DNA of 64,000 bases from Chryseolinea soli (GTDB taxonomy: Bacteria > Bacteroidota > Bacteroidia > Cytophagales > Cyclobacteriaceae), in assembly GCF_003589925.1 (NCBI RefSeq), contig NZ_CP032382.1:6944001-7008000 (forward strand), in the 5' to 3' direction. Under the pieces are notes generated by a model. That model saw nothing but the letters and a program-made list of their open reading frames with translations. It ran no database searches and had not been told where the DNA came from. Position 1 is the stretch's first letter; every line of letters starts with the position of its first letter. Positions 43,462-54,300 of this stretch are shown here, in pieces. A program made the position numbers and the translations under genes.

Positions 43462-44550
43462 ATGATAAACCGTTTGCTCCCCGCCCTGGCCTGCACCCTG
43501 CTCCTCGCCTGTGGTCAACAAAAACACACGGCCGAAATTGCTACCGACGCCATCAGGCCCCCCGTCGTCACCGACAACGTGCTGTACACCGCCACCACAC
43601 CCGCCCTGTGGATAAACCCGGTCAACCCCGAACAAAGCCTCATCCTGGGCACCGACAGCGACGCGAACGGGGGACTCTATGCATTCGGCCTGGAGGGAAA
43701 GAAGCAGAAGGATCGTTGCGTCATTCCTATGAAGCAACCGCATAGCGTCGCCGTAGCTTACGGCTTTGCCCTCGGCGACTCCACCCTCGACATCGCTGTC
43801 GTCACCGAAGCCACCACGCAACGTCTACGCGCATTTCGCCTTCCTGCTATGAAACCCATTGACGGTGGCGGCATCGCCGTCTTCGAAGGTGAAACCGGCG
43901 AAGGCTTCCGTGACCCCGGCGCTTTGGCATTATACAAACAACCCAATACCGGAAAACTGTATGCCTTCGTCGCCCGTAAAAATGGACCGACCGACGGCAG
44001 CTTCGTGTGGCAATATTTACTCGAAAACAAATCCGGTGCGCTCGCCGCGTCGGTCGTTAGAAAGTTTGGGACGTATAGCGGCAAGAAAGGTGTACCCGGC
44101 ATCGTCGTGGATGCCACGTTAGGCTACGTCTACTACTCCGACGCTGGCACGGGCGTAAGGAAATACTACGCTGATCCCGAAAAAGGCAACGACGAACTTG
44201 CTTTGTTTGCCAACACCGGCTTCACCGAAAACCAAAGCGGGTTGGCCATCTATCCGGCCACGGACAACACCGGCTACATTCTCGTCAGCGATCAACAAGC
44301 TAACCGCCTCCAGATCTTTTCCCGCGAAGGCACCGCCGGCAACCCGCATCAACACACGCTGATCAAGACCGTGAACATCGCAACACTGGAAAGTACCGGC
44401 TCTACGGTTTCGACTGCAGCATTGAATCCTACATTTCAGTCGGGTCTATTTGCCACGGGGTCGCTGGACAGGACGTTTCATTTGTACCGGTGGGAGGATA
44501 TTGCGGGGAAGGACTTGAAGGTGGTGAAGGATTCCGTTGCGCTGCAATGA
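43462..44550 (+). CDS. Beta-propeller phytase lipoprotein
   Basis: The 362-residue protein has a lipoprotein signal with Cys at residue 17 (LLLACGQQ). The mature part matches the alkaline six-bladed beta-propeller phytase family. Segments include DPALW-equivalent TPALWINPVNPEQSLILGTDSDANGGLYAF, GEGFRDPGALALY, YVYYSDAGTGVRKYY, FTENQSGLAIYP and GYILVSDQQANRLQIFSREG. Such enzymes need calcium and release phosphate from phytate, here presumably at the cell surface. It is a single gene, divergent from the aldo/keto reductase. Confidence 0.93.
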   Translation: MINRLLPALACTLLLACGQQKHTAEIATDAIRPPVVTDNVLYTATTPALWINPVNPEQSLILGTDSDANGGLYAFGLEGKKQKDRCVIPMKQPHSVAVAYGFALGDSTLDIAVVTEATTQRLRAFRLPAMKPIDGGGIAVFEGETGEGFRDPGALALYKQPNTGKLYAFVARKNGPTDGSFVWQYLLENKSGALAASVVRKFGTYSGKKGVPGIVVDATLGYVYYSDAGTGVRKYYADPEKGNDELALFANTGFTENQSGLAIYPATDNTGYILVSDQQANRLQIFSREGTAGNPHQHTLIKTVNIATLESTGSTVSTAALNPTFQSGLFATGSLDRTFHLYRWEDIAGKDLKVVKDSVALQ

Positions 44551-44775
44551 TCTGAAAATCCCATTGCTAAAAAAGGGAACTTGCTCCCACCACCAAATGC
44601 CACGAGCAAATCTATAGTGGAAACCTAAAATATTTCCATCACCATTGACGGCGCTCCTGGGTCGAGGATGGAATGTGGAAAATTCACAAGAAGATAATAT
44701 GGGTGAGGGATCTTCTTGCTTCTATATTTCTATTTTAGTCTTTCTTAGGAATTTTTGACGGTCAATTACACCAGA

Positions 44776-45357
44776 ATGCGCTTCAGACAAAGGAGTTTAA
44801 TGACAAGTATGGTCTTTTTAGTGGCCGCAACAGCATGTCAAAACAGAGTTTATCTTTCAGACCAGGAAAAACTATGGAACCCTTACCGTGTAGGCCAAAA
44901 ATTAGTATTTCATTCGACGGGAGATCGTTACGACACGCTGGAGATAATACAAGTCGATAATAGTGCATTTTCCGATGGGATCGGAGCCAGAGGCAACGAA
45001 AGATTAAAAGTTGTAACACAACATCGCTTGAAGGATTCAAACCGGCTGCACGAATTACTCTTTCTATACATCACTGCTCCCTGGAAGGAGGATCCCAGTG
45101 CCATTGATTTTAATTTTTTTCTTCCGGATAGAAGTTTTATGGGCCGGAATTATTCGATAGCCGAGCTTGAAGGATATAGAGAGATCGCTTTAGAAACCCC
45201 TCAAGGAACTTTTCATGATGTTATCGCCATTGAAGACAACAGTCACCCTTTAAAAAAACAGGGTATCAAAGTTATTTTTTGGAGTAAGTCAGCGGGCTAC
45301 GTTCGATTCGAACAATATGATGGAACCGTCGGCGAATTGGTTGATCTTATTAAATAA
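44776..45357 (+). CDS. Putative lipoprotein of unknown function
   Basis: I do not recognise a family for this roughly 193-residue protein. The N-terminus ends in a lipobox (VFLVAATACQN). The rest is a mixed alpha/beta domain with DTLEIIQVDNSAFSDG and IDFNFFLPDRSFMGRNYSIAELEGY, and a C-terminal VIFWSKSAGYVRFEQYDGTVGELVDLI. The ATG at 44776 keeps a basic n-region; an ATG at 44800 has a good AGGAG box 4 nt upstream and is a real alternative. The gene is more AT-rich than most neighbours. Confidence 0.75.
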   Translation: MRFRQRSLMTSMVFLVAATACQNRVYLSDQEKLWNPYRVGQKLVFHSTGDRYDTLEIIQVDNSAFSDGIGARGNERLKVVTQHRLKDSNRLHELLFLYITAPWKEDPSAIDFNFFLPDRSFMGRNYSIAELEGYREIALETPQGTFHDVIAIEDNSHPLKKQGIKVIFWSKSAGYVRFEQYDGTVGELVDLIK

Positions 45358-45742
45358 TTTTTCACAAGTTCGTTTTTTCTCATTCTATTTTTCCGTTCAT
45401 TAATTTCTGACAGCTCTCAACCATACCGCTTACGCCGAAAATTTCCTTCTCCCGACGCAGTCACGGTGATTCAATAGACCAAAGCGTTCTGATTTTCAGA
45501 CATGGCTTATCCATCACATCCAAAAAAGTCATTCTCCAAAAAATTGTCGAAATAAAAACTAGAAATCACAACAATAAATCTTATAATTACTTAGCCTTCT
45601 GCGTCGAGTATTTTGCAAAAAACCTCAACTATGAAGGCATCAAGATTCCCACCCAACTGGCCTTCCATTCCAACGCCAGGGCTATTTACGAATAGCCCGC
45701 AGAGATTTCCTCTTTCAAGCCGCGCAAACCATCTTCTTTTCT
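45358..45742. other. AT-rich gap with an ATG-less open stretch
   Basis: This 385-bp interval has no gene with a recognised start. An open frame with no ATG or GTG runs on the plus strand from 45411 to the TAG at 45693-45695. It encodes about 94 codons of plausible protein (SVLIFRHGLSITSKKV, YNYLAFCVEYFAKNLNYEG, IPTQLAFHSNARAIYE). It may be a decayed gene end. I found no operator or terminator. Confidence 0.45.
45411..45695 (+). pseudogene. Possible gene remnant, no start codon
   Basis: A 94-codon open frame without a usable start ends 47 bp before the downstream DUF2931-like gene. The inferred peptide has coding-like composition, with no low-complexity runs and regular aromatic/charged spacing. 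I recognise no family. Alternatively it is chance open sequence, since the region is AT-rich. Confidence 0.3.
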
Positions 45743-46708
45743 ATGGAACAGCCAATCGAACAATATCGCTGGGTCAATGCCGTAGTGACGGCCAAAGGTT
45801 ATCCCGCCGAAGTGCATTCCGGATACCTGGCCGCTAACAAAAATCTTCTGGCAGCCCTCCCCAAAACAGGCATCATAAACAATGGGTGGAACAATCCGGG
45901 AACCTCCCTGCTCTCCAGCGGCGCCGGCATTCCATCCGAGCTCTTCATCACATGGCTATCCTATGTGGAAAAGAAATTCTGGAAGTTGGAAGCCACCCTG
46001 GACACCGATTGGATTGGGCGACTCTTTAGCCGAAAGTTTGTCAATCTCGGCCCCACGAACAACCCACTTCCTCCTGAAAGCTATAATCGTATCGTCGTGG
46101 CCGTGGCCCCCGGAGGGGCGGTATCCGTTTTTATAAGAGGCGCTCTCCGATGTGTTGAAGTAGGGCATTACCAGGCTGTGGAAACTTCTGTGGACGTGAA
46201 TGACTTTTACGACAACCCCTTCCGCGACAACCAAGAACAGTTTTTTACCCGTTGGTATGACCACGTTGTGCCGGCCGAAACAAAGGCGTATCTAACAACG
46301 CACCACATTCCTTACGCACATTGGAGTCTATTCCGGAAATTATACAACTACAGATTTGTCTTGCAGTTCTACAAAATGGACAATGAAACCCAACGCCACT
46401 GTCTCTATCTAAACGCGGAAGAGGAACAAATCCCAGGTGGCGCACTAAACAGTTATGCCGTCCGGCCTCTGCCCTGGAAAATAGATTTTGCATTTACGAA
46501 GATGAAGCGATGGGTAGAAGCCGAATTCGACCCCACCGAATTGTTGGAAGTTTTTCACGAGATCGATAAAGAAGGGCCGGGACATATGCCCATCGATATC
46601 ATCGGTGATCATCAGATGAAGTTCAGTGCGCTTTATGACGAAAAGATCTTTCCGCTGAACAACGTAAAAATTGGGCTGTGGCTTATCAATCGATTCAGAC
46701 CCTATTGA
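45743..46708 (+). CDS. DUF2931-like protein
   Basis: The 321-residue protein begins QYRWVNAVVTAKGYPAEVHSGYLA, a pattern seen in the DUF2931 family of Bacteroidota, followed by a GW motif (IINNGWNNPG) and LSYVEKKFWKLEATLD. It has no signal peptide in this reading; many family members are lipoproteins, so an alternative upstream start is possible. The function of the family is unknown. A terminator follows at 46841. Confidence 0.65.
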   Translation: MEQPIEQYRWVNAVVTAKGYPAEVHSGYLAANKNLLAALPKTGIINNGWNNPGTSLLSSGAGIPSELFITWLSYVEKKFWKLEATLDTDWIGRLFSRKFVNLGPTNNPLPPESYNRIVVAVAPGGAVSVFIRGALRCVEVGHYQAVETSVDVNDFYDNPFRDNQEQFFTRWYDHVVPAETKAYLTTHHIPYAHWSLFRKLYNYRFVLQFYKMDNETQRHCLYLNAEEEQIPGGALNSYAVRPLPWKIDFAFTKMKRWVEAEFDPTELLEVFHEIDKEGPGHMPIDIIGDHQMKFSALYDEKIFPLNNVKIGLWLINRFRPY

Positions 46709-46840
46709 AAAATAAAGCTGAGTATGAATTGCATCTTGGTCTTAAAAAAAAATAAAATATCATTCACTGCAAATTCTTTTCAGTCGCCCGTGGCATCTTG
46801 CATCTGATGGTTGTTACCGTCGCTATATTTTTATTCTAAG

Positions 46841-46867
46841 GGCTGCCAAGAAATTGGCAGCCTTTTT
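46841..46867 (+). terminator. Rho-independent terminator
   Basis: GGCTGCCAA/TTGGCAGCC hairpin followed by TTTTT, 132 bp after the DUF2931-like gene stop. The rest of the 306-bp gap before the next gene (46709-47014) shows nothing distinctive. Confidence 0.85.
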
Positions 46868-47014
46868 ATTTCGATAACCCAATTCGTGGGAACGGCGACA
46901 AACGCCTTTTGTCGTGCTTCACCTTTACGTATCCGGCACAGCGCTACTTTGGTCTAAAAATCAAGCACCCGACCTGATTTGTGTCTTACTTGATGTTTGT
47001 AAAACATCACTCCC

Positions 47015-47482
47015 ATGGCCACCTTCCTTCTCCGCATAAACCAACAATCCCGCGAAGTAGACGTCGATCCTCAAATGCCGCTGCTCTGGGTGATCCGCGA
47101 TTTCGTGGGGCTCACGGGGACTAAGTACGGTTGTGGCATCGCCCAATGCGGTGCGTGCACGGTGCACCTGGATGGCAAGGCGGTTCGTTCGTGCTCCGTT
47201 CCGGTGTCGGCCGTGGGCACCAAGGCCATTACTACCATTGAAGGTCTCTCGCCCAATGGCCAACACGCGCTGCAACGCGCGTGGCAACAAGAAGACGTGC
47301 CCCAATGTGGCTACTGCCAGGCCGGCCAGATCATGACCGCCGCAGCGTTCCTGGAGCAGCAGCCTCATCCCACAGACGACGACATCACGCGTGCCATGTC
47401 GGGCAACCTCTGCCGCTGTGGCACCTACCTGCGTATTCACGCCGCCATAAAAAGAGCCGCGGCTCAAACCAAAACACCATGA
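47015..47482 (+). CDS. [2Fe-2S] small subunit of a molybdenum hydroxylase (IorA type)
   Basis: The 155-residue iron-sulfur subunit belongs to the xanthine-oxidase/aldehyde-oxidase type. Ligands are in a plant-type ferredoxin motif (C40, C45, C48, C60; [18 protein letters not shown]) and a second cluster motif (C98, C101, C133, C135; CGYCQAGQ and CRCGTY). It passes electrons out of the molybdenum subunit encoded immediately downstream, with which it overlaps by 4 bp. The substrate (N-heterocycle or aldehyde) is not known. Confidence 0.95.
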   Translation: MATFLLRINQQSREVDVDPQMPLLWVIRDFVGLTGTKYGCGIAQCGACTVHLDGKAVRSCSVPVSAVGTKAITTIEGLSPNGQHALQRAWQQEDVPQCGYCQAGQIMTAAAFLEQQPHPTDDDITRAMSGNLCRCGTYLRIHAAIKRAAAQTKTP

Positions 47483-49653
47483 AGCGTCGCGATTTTATCT
47501 GCGCCTCTGCCCTCGCCGGCGGCGGCCTCCTCCTCTCCTTTCAGGCTGTGGCCAGGTTCATCGATGGTAAGCCTGTAGCCACAGACGCTGATGCGCTGGG
47601 CGACTATGTCAAGATCACCCCGCAAGGTGATGTGTTGTTTCAGTTCGTGAAACACGAAATGGGGCAGGGTGTTTCCACGGCGATGGCGCAGATACTCGTC
47701 GAAGAGTTGTGCGCCGATTGGGAAAGGGTGAAGATTGAATTCCCCATGGCCGACAAAAAGTTCGAGCACGACACGGGTGGTAGTTGCACGATCATCTACC
47801 AGTGGGACAGGCTTCGTTCCGCCGGCGCCGTGGCGCGCCAGATGCTCATCGAAGCCGCCGCCCGCCAATGGAACACTCCGGCCGCTAATTGCTACGCGGC
47901 CAACCATGAGGTCATCAACAAAACCAGTTCCCAACGCCTCGGCTTCGGCGCGCTGGCCAGTGCTGCCGCCAAACTCACACCACCGCAGGAAGCAACGCTC
48001 AAAGACAAACGCGACTTCCAGGTCATCGGCCAACCCAAACCGGCCAAGCTCATCCCCGAAATTGTTACGGGCCAATTAAAATACGGCATCGACGTCAACC
48101 TGCCCGGCATGCTCTACGCGGTTGTCGCGCGCTGTCCGGTGTTCAAAGGAAAGCTGAAAAGTTTTGACGCAACGAATGCCTTGAAAGTGAAAGGCGTAAA
48201 AAAAATCTTCACCACAAAACCCATCGCCGGTCTCCAACTCGAGTCTCCCTACATGCCCCACGACATCCGCGAGGGCGTCGTGGTGGTCGCCGATTCTTTT
48301 TGGGCCGCGCGCAAAGGAAGAGACCTTCTTAAGATCGAATGGGACGAAGGTCCAAACGCAAAATACAGCACCGAAGATTTCGAAGCCCTCGCGGCCGAAC
48401 ACGCCCAGCACCGCACCGACCCCACGGGCTATGTAGGCGACGAAAATGCCGTAGCCGATGTCGGCCACGTCCGCAAGACGCTGCGTGCCTCCTACGTCTT
48501 CCCCCACCAGATCCACGCCTGCATGGAGCCCCTCAACTGCACGGCCCATAGCCACCCCGATGGATGCGAACTTTGGCTGGGAACACAAGCCCCCCATCTT
48601 ATCGTGTTTGAATTGAACCGCGTGTTTCATTTCGCCGAAGACAAAATCAAAATTCACCTCCATCCTTCCGGTGGCGGCTTTGGAAGAAGGTATTATCCCG
48701 ACATGGCGGTCGAGGCGGCTTTCATCTCCAAAGAAGCCGGCCATGTTCCTGTAAAAATGATCTGGACGCGGGAAGACGATCATCTGAACAACTTCGGGCA
48801 TTTGTTTCAACACCTGGAATACCAGGTGGGCCTCGACAAAGACAACAAGCTCTATGCCTGGTACGAAAAAGAACTTCGCACCTACACCTGGGCTGCCAAA
48901 TACGCAGATCCCCAACTGCCCTTCATGGCTTACAACATTCCCAACATCCGCTACGACTTTGAAGACCTGATCCAACACGAGCTGGTGCAATCTTCTGCGT
49001 GGCGGGGTGTGGTCGGCCACGGCCGTTTCTATCACGAATGCTTCATCGATGAAATTGCCGCCGACCAAAAAATAGACCCTTATCAATTCCGTTTATCGCT
49101 CTTGCGAACAGACGATGTATATGTGGGTGACCCTGTTCCCGTATCGGGGTCGCGGATGCGCCGGGTCCTGACGTTGGCTGCCGAAAAAGCAAACTGGGGC
49201 AAGCCGTTGCCGGCGGGCCAAGGCATGGGCATCGCGGTGTGCATTTACGGAGGAAGCTATGTGGCGGTGATCGCCGAGGTGACGGTGCGCGATCATCAAT
49301 TGCGTGTCGATAAAGTCACCATCGGTGTTGATTGTGGCAAGGTGATCAACCCTTCGGGAACTTCCAACCAAATCACGGGAGGGATCGTGTGGAGTCTCAC
49401 AGCGTTATTCTATGGCGGGCTTCCGATCAAAAACGGGCGGGCGGTGTATTCCAATTTTCATCAAAATAAATTATTGCGTATGAACGAGTGTCCAGCGATG
49501 GAGGTTCATTTTGTGGAGACGAATGAAGAACGGCCTGGAGGCGTGGGTGAAATTTCCAGTGCGTTGGGTGTACCGGCCGTGCTCAATGCTATTTTTGCGG
49601 CTACGGGAAAGCGGATTCGCAAGGTGCCTTTGGGTGCAGATGCTTTCGCCTGA
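47479..49653 (+). CDS. Molybdopterin-binding large subunit of a molybdenum hydroxylase (IorB type)
   Basis: The 724-residue catalytic subunit starts at the ATG at 47479, overlapping the small subunit stop as ATGA. The N-terminus is a twin-arginine signal ([20 protein letters not shown]), so the folded complex is probably exported to the periplasm. Family features include [82 protein letters not shown] and the late [23 protein letters not shown], matching isoquinoline 1-oxidoreductase beta subunits. It probably uses an MCD-type cofactor, made by an enzyme distinct from MobA. Substrate unknown. Confidence 0.94.
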   Translation: MKRRDFICASALAGGGLLLSFQAVARFIDGKPVATDADALGDYVKITPQGDVLFQFVKHEMGQGVSTAMAQILVEELCADWERVKIEFPMADKKFEHDTGGSCTIIYQWDRLRSAGAVARQMLIEAAARQWNTPAANCYAANHEVINKTSSQRLGFGALASAAAKLTPPQEATLKDKRDFQVIGQPKPAKLIPEIVTGQLKYGIDVNLPGMLYAVVARCPVFKGKLKSFDATNALKVKGVKKIFTTKPIAGLQLESPYMPHDIREGVVVVADSFWAARKGRDLLKIEWDEGPNAKYSTEDFEALAAEHAQHRTDPTGYVGDENAVADVGHVRKTLRASYVFPHQIHACMEPLNCTAHSHPDGCELWLGTQAPHLIVFELNRVFHFAEDKIKIHLHPSGGGFGRRYYPDMAVEAAFISKEAGHVPVKMIWTREDDHLNNFGHLFQHLEYQVGLDKDNKLYAWYEKELRTYTWAAKYADPQLPFMAYNIPNIRYDFEDLIQHELVQSSAWRGVVGHGRFYHECFIDEIAADQKIDPYQFRLSLLRTDDVYVGDPVPVSGSRMRRVLTLAAEKANWGKPLPAGQGMGIAVCIYGGSYVAVIAEVTVRDHQLRVDKVTIGVDCGKVINPSGTSNQITGGIVWSLTALFYGGLPIKNGRAVYSNFHQNKLLRMNECPAMEVHFVETNEERPGGVGEISSALGVPAVLNAIFAATGKRIRKVPLGADAFA

Positions 49654-49663
49654 GAGAATCCCT

Positions 49664-49861
49664 CTACCACTGGGCTTGTCTTCTCCTTTGTTTTGTCCGG
49701 TCATAAAGAAATCCGCCCGCAAATGGAAGAAGTAAGATGATCAGCGCCCATTTCCATTTATTGGAACGTTTGCTTTTCATCTTCAGATCGTATAAGCGGG
49801 TGATACTAAATGCCAGGTGAGTAAATACAAAAATAGAAATCAAAATTCCCTTCGGTCCCAT
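49664..49861 (-). CDS. Small membrane protein, PLDc_N-like
   Basis: The 65-residue protein has two hydrophobic segments (ILISIFVFTHLAFSITRL, WALIILLLPFAGGFLYD) separated by a basic linker. The second resembles the phospholipase-D nuclease N-terminal membrane motif common in small Bacteroidota proteins. It overlaps nothing and is convergent with the large molybdenum subunit, 10 bp away. Function unknown; small size limits certainty. Confidence 0.6.
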   Translation of the reverse strand: MGPKGILISIFVFTHLAFSITRLYDLKMKSKRSNKWKWALIILLLPFAGGFLYDRTKQRRRQAQW

Positions 49862-50061
49862 AAATCGACGTAATGCGCTTCGCTTCGTTCCGCAAATAAC
49901 AGCATTGCGTCAAATAAGTTTCAAAACTATTTGTTAAGGATGCATAAACATTTGTTCACAAGCAAAATCCCTTCGCCACAAACGTTTTCTTCCTCATATC
50001 ATCGAACAGCGCCGAAAAAAAAAACTACACCAACGGCGCGTAGGCATAAATGACGTGTTGC

Positions 50062-51372
50062 TCATTTTCCGCCAAACATCCTGCCGCAAACAAACTCCCC
50101 AACGCTTCTGCCCTGCATCATCCCTTGCTCGCATGCGTCCCGGAAATGAATTCCTCCGTACAACCTGGAGATGGCCGCTTCATTCGCGGCTTGTTGAAAA
50201 GAACTGAATTTGCGCTCCGGCAGTCCAAAAAAGATCTCCGACGTGTCGGTATACTCAAATCCATCACCAAAAAATCGCGTCAAGACCACGGCTACCGCCG
50301 CCGATACCACGCTATGCCCGCTGGTATACTCCGGAAATGGGGGGGTCTGCAGGAGCGGACGCCACGCCGGGTCGATCAGTTTGTTGATCGCCGCCTCTGG
50401 CCGGATGCGATCGCTTTTATATTTCTCCTGCCAGCAACTGATAAACGCGTCGTGCAACGTGAGGGCCACTGCGGTATGAATCAGGATGGCCGAATCAAGA
50501 GAAATCCCCGCCTGACGGCACGCGATACCCGTAATGCCCATCCAATGTCCGCCCGGAGAAATTTTTTTCAACCCAATGGCCATGTGGCCCGAGTAGCTTA
50601 CGGCAAACGGGTTGCAATCCCAAAAGCTGGCAATCGCCCGCTGCTCGGCCGTCAGGTGAAGGCCGGTGACATAGACTTCTTTCATCTGGTGGTAGAACGA
50701 ACTCGCAGTGTCTTTGCTGTAGGGGGTCGGTTGTGCGGGCGCAAACTGCATGGCGGAGTCCAGGAAAAAAGGAACGATCGTTTTCCATTGTGGCTCTACT
50801 GCGGCCATATATTCCGGCGGCGTGGGGAACCAGTGCCCTTCTTCTTTTTTTGGCTTATAGCGCGAATAGGTGCTCAGTTGATTGTAATGATCTGCCCGCG
50901 CAAAAGCCACCACCTGCGCAGCGATCCCTTCCGAGTAAGCCACCAGGCTGGCCACTTGCGTGTTGGAAAGTTTGCGTTTCGTTTTAAAGTATTGGATGAG
51001 TTTCTTTTGCTTTTCTTCCAATAAATGACCGGAAGGCATCAGTTGCCGCCCTACTTCCAGCATGCTATACAGCGAGCAAAAGGCCCTGTTCCCTTTTTCT
51101 GGCGCGGCGGCCGTCGACATCTTCCATCGCAAGTGCAGGTCGGGCAACGTCCCGTGATCCATGGCCGAGGCTTCGTAGGCACCCAACAAAGCGTAGGCAT
51201 AAAAACGGCTCGCTGCCGGCGGGTTCGCTACATCGTGCAGCATTACTTCTGACAGATTAAAGACATGGTCCGTCAACAACTGAACGTCTTCACGTCGCAG
51301 GTCGCTTTTCTGAGCAACGGCCATCGTCGTCAACAAAAGTCCGAGCAAGAAGAGATATCGCCGACGTTTCAT
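50062..51372 (-). CDS. Vanadium-dependent haloperoxidase / PAP2-type phosphatase-like protein
   Basis: The 436-residue protein has a signal peptide (MKRRRYLFLLGLLLTTMAVAQ) and an acid-phosphatase/haloperoxidase helical fold. The conserved active-site blocks lie near the C-terminus: PEYTSGHSVVSAAVAVVLTRFFG, and RLYGGIHFRDACEQGMMQGRSVG, in which the second catalytic His and following Asp are found; an Arg/Lys block is near KSDRIRPEAAINK. In Bacteroidota such proteins are encoded next to FG-GAP genes. Whether it oxidises halides or acts as a phosphatase is undecided. The start overlaps the upstream FG-GAP gene stop as ATGA, so it is translationally coupled. Confidence 0.87.
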   Translation of the reverse strand: MKRRRYLFLLGLLLTTMAVAQKSDLRREDVQLLTDHVFNLSEVMLHDVANPPAASRFYAYALLGAYEASAMDHGTLPDLHLRWKMSTAAAPEKGNRAFCSLYSMLEVGRQLMPSGHLLEEKQKKLIQYFKTKRKLSNTQVASLVAYSEGIAAQVVAFARADHYNQLSTYSRYKPKKEEGHWFPTPPEYMAAVEPQWKTIVPFFLDSAMQFAPAQPTPYSKDTASSFYHQMKEVYVTGLHLTAEQRAIASFWDCNPFAVSYSGHMAIGLKKISPGGHWMGITGIACRQAGISLDSAILIHTAVALTLHDAFISCWQEKYKSDRIRPEAAINKLIDPAWRPLLQTPPFPEYTSGHSVVSAAVAVVLTRFFGDGFEYTDTSEIFFGLPERKFSSFQQAANEAAISRLYGGIHFRDACEQGMMQGRSVGEFVCGRMFGGK

Positions 51373-54300
51373 TTCTTACGAAGTTTATAGTTTGCAATGC
51401 CCACATTGTTCACCCCCAACAACAAGTAATTGTCCTGCCCGGCGCGAATCATCTCCAGCGATTTCACATCCCCTATAAATGTCAGCCCCGATTCGCCTTG
51501 CGGCACATAGCGAAAGTTCCCTTTGCCATCGCCGGCCAGCAGTTGCCCGAAGTTGGCGTCGATCACGCCCATGCGGATGCGGATCGAGCTTTGGTTGCCC
51601 GCTGCGATCACGTCCATGTGACCGTCGCCGTTGAAGTCCGTCAGTGCAAAGGCATAGAGCGGTGCAAATTGGGCTTGGGTGGGCAATGAATGGGGCACTA
51701 GTTTTTGTCCCGTATTCTCTAAGTAAACACTTTCCAGCATTTCAGCTTTCAGCGAAATGGCGTCCTTCAAGTCGCCGCCCGAGAAGACGTCGTTTAGCTG
51801 GGCATCGGCATAGGATGCATAGCTGGTAAACTTCTTGCGCATGCTGTACATCTGATCCAGGAGTTCGTCGCGTGTGGGGAACGGGTAAGGTTTTCCTTGC
51901 AGATAATAGACCAGGATGGGATCGAGCGATCCGTTGTTATCAAAATCTTTGTATACGAGCGTCAACGGTTCGGTTGCGCTTGCGTGGAGCTGCGTGTTCA
52001 GGCCGAGGTTGCCGGCCATAATGTCTTCGTCGCCATCGCCGTCAAAGTCATAGACAATCATTTTATTCCACAAGCCTGTAGCGGAGCGATCGAAAAATTT
52101 GTCCGTACTTTTCACCAACCGCTTCCCTCCTTCGTTCACGTACACTTCGATGGCCATAAATTCACCCATCACTACGAGGTCTTCCCATCGATCGCCATTA
52201 AGATCAAGCCATGCCGCATCGGTCACCATTCCAATGTGTGACAAGCCTGGTGCAACGGCTTCGGCAACATTCTCAAATTTTCCGTTCTGATTCCGCAACA
52301 GGAAACTCTCCGGCGTGGCCGGATATTTCCCCGGAATGACGCGGCCGCCCAGGAAAACATCCACATCCCCATCGTGATCAAAATCCCTGGCCGCAATACA
52401 TGACTTGCTCACGCGCACGTCGGGCAGTCCTGATGCCAGTGTGAATTTTCCTTTCCCGTCATTGAGATAAAGCCGGTCCTGCAGTGCATCGTCTTTTTCT
52501 TTGTACTCGTTGTATCCCCCGCTGACGATGTAGAGATCCATGTCCTTGTCGCCATCCGCATCGAGAAAGAGCGCATCGGCATCGGTGAATTTCTTTCCGA
52601 GGGCCAGGCTCGCCACCTCATTGAACGAGCCCGCTGGTGTTTGAACAAAGAGTTTCCCCGGGTTATCCTCTGCTCCACCGACAAACACGTCGGTGAGGCC
52701 GTCGCCGTTCACATCTGCCGTCGCCATCACGGGCCCGCATGCCGTTAACATAGTCAGCAACAAAGGCTGCCGTTTAAAATCGTTAAAGCCCGCTTCCACG
52801 TGAGCATAGCCCACCAGTGGATCCGCTGCTTCAAAAACGGGATTGAGTGGAGTCATTGTTGGACGCACAGTCTTTGCGTTTTCATCTTCCTTCACCATCA
52901 GGACTTGATCTGCCTTCACTTGCCTTAAAGTCTCCTGCTTCCCCGAAGGCCACGTAATGGCGATCGAATCCACCACATCAACCTTCCCCAGCCCCACATG
53001 GATGCGATCGCTCACGGCCGATTGAAAACCGCGCGCCGGAACGTGCTCCTGGTATTGTATTTTATCACCGGTATAAAATTTCACTTTCGCTCCGATGGCC
53101 CTCGTGTTCATTCCACTCGCCACCAGCGACACCTGCAAATAATGAAGCTCCGGATGTTGTTCGCGCGACAGGTTTTTGAACACCGAGGCCGTTGCATTTT
53201 CGTTGTTCACCACCAGGTCGAGGTCGCCGTCGTTGTCCAGGTCGGCATAGGCGGCACCATTGGAAAAATTCGGCGCGCCAAAGCCCCACGCCTTGCTGAC
53301 GTCGGTAAACGTGAGGTCGCCGTTGTTGCGGTAGGCGTAGTCGTGCACGGGCGTCGAGGTCATGGTGCTGACCAGGTGAAACGTGTCGGCTTTTTCGTGC
53401 GCTTTCACTTTCTCAAAATAGTAGTCACCCTTATACTTCAGAAAGTCGCGGTTCGTATAGTCGCGGAAATAGCCGTTGGTAATAAAGAGGTCTTTCCAGC
53501 CGTCGTTGTCATAGTCGGCCAGCAGCGGCGCCCAGCTCCAATCGGTTTTCGAAACACCGGCAAGCTGCCCGATCTCGCTATAGGTGCCGTTGCCGTTGTT
53601 CAGGTGCAGCATGTTGCGCATGTTTTGAAAATAGAAACCGTTCATCACCATCAGGGCATACTGCTCATAGTTCTCGGGTCCGTAGAGAAGCTTTTGCCGG
53701 TGGTTATCTTCCGGCAGCATGTCCACCGTGAAGATGTCCGGCCACGCGTCGTTGTTGATGTCGCTTACATCGCAGCCCATCGAGAAGTAAGAGATGTGCT
53801 GCATATACTCCGTCATGCGGTCCGTAAAGGTGCCGTCGCCGTTGTTGATGTAGACATAGTCCGGTTCAACATAGTCGTTGGAAACATACATGTCCATCCA
53901 ACCATCCTTGTTGATATCGGCTACGGTGATGCCCAGGCCGAAGCCCAGCGGGTTGCCTTTAATGCCCGCCGCTTCGCTGACGTCTTTAAAGTGTCCGTTG
54001 TCGTTCCGGAAAAGTTTGTGACCGGCATAGGGGTCGCGCGTCTGTTTTGCTTTCGCATATTCAAATTCGCGGATCACCACCACGTTGTGATTCAACAGGT
54101 ACATGTCCAGGTCGCCGTCGTGGTCATAGTCAAAGAACGACGCGTGGGTGGAATACCCGGGATCGTCGAGGCCATATTCCGCGGCCCGTTCGGTGAAGGT
54201 GAGGTCTTTGTTGTTGATAAAAAGTTTGTTGCGCCGCTTCTCAGGATCACCTTTGCCCGAGAAGCAGACGTACAGGTCGAGATAGCCGTCGCCATTCACA

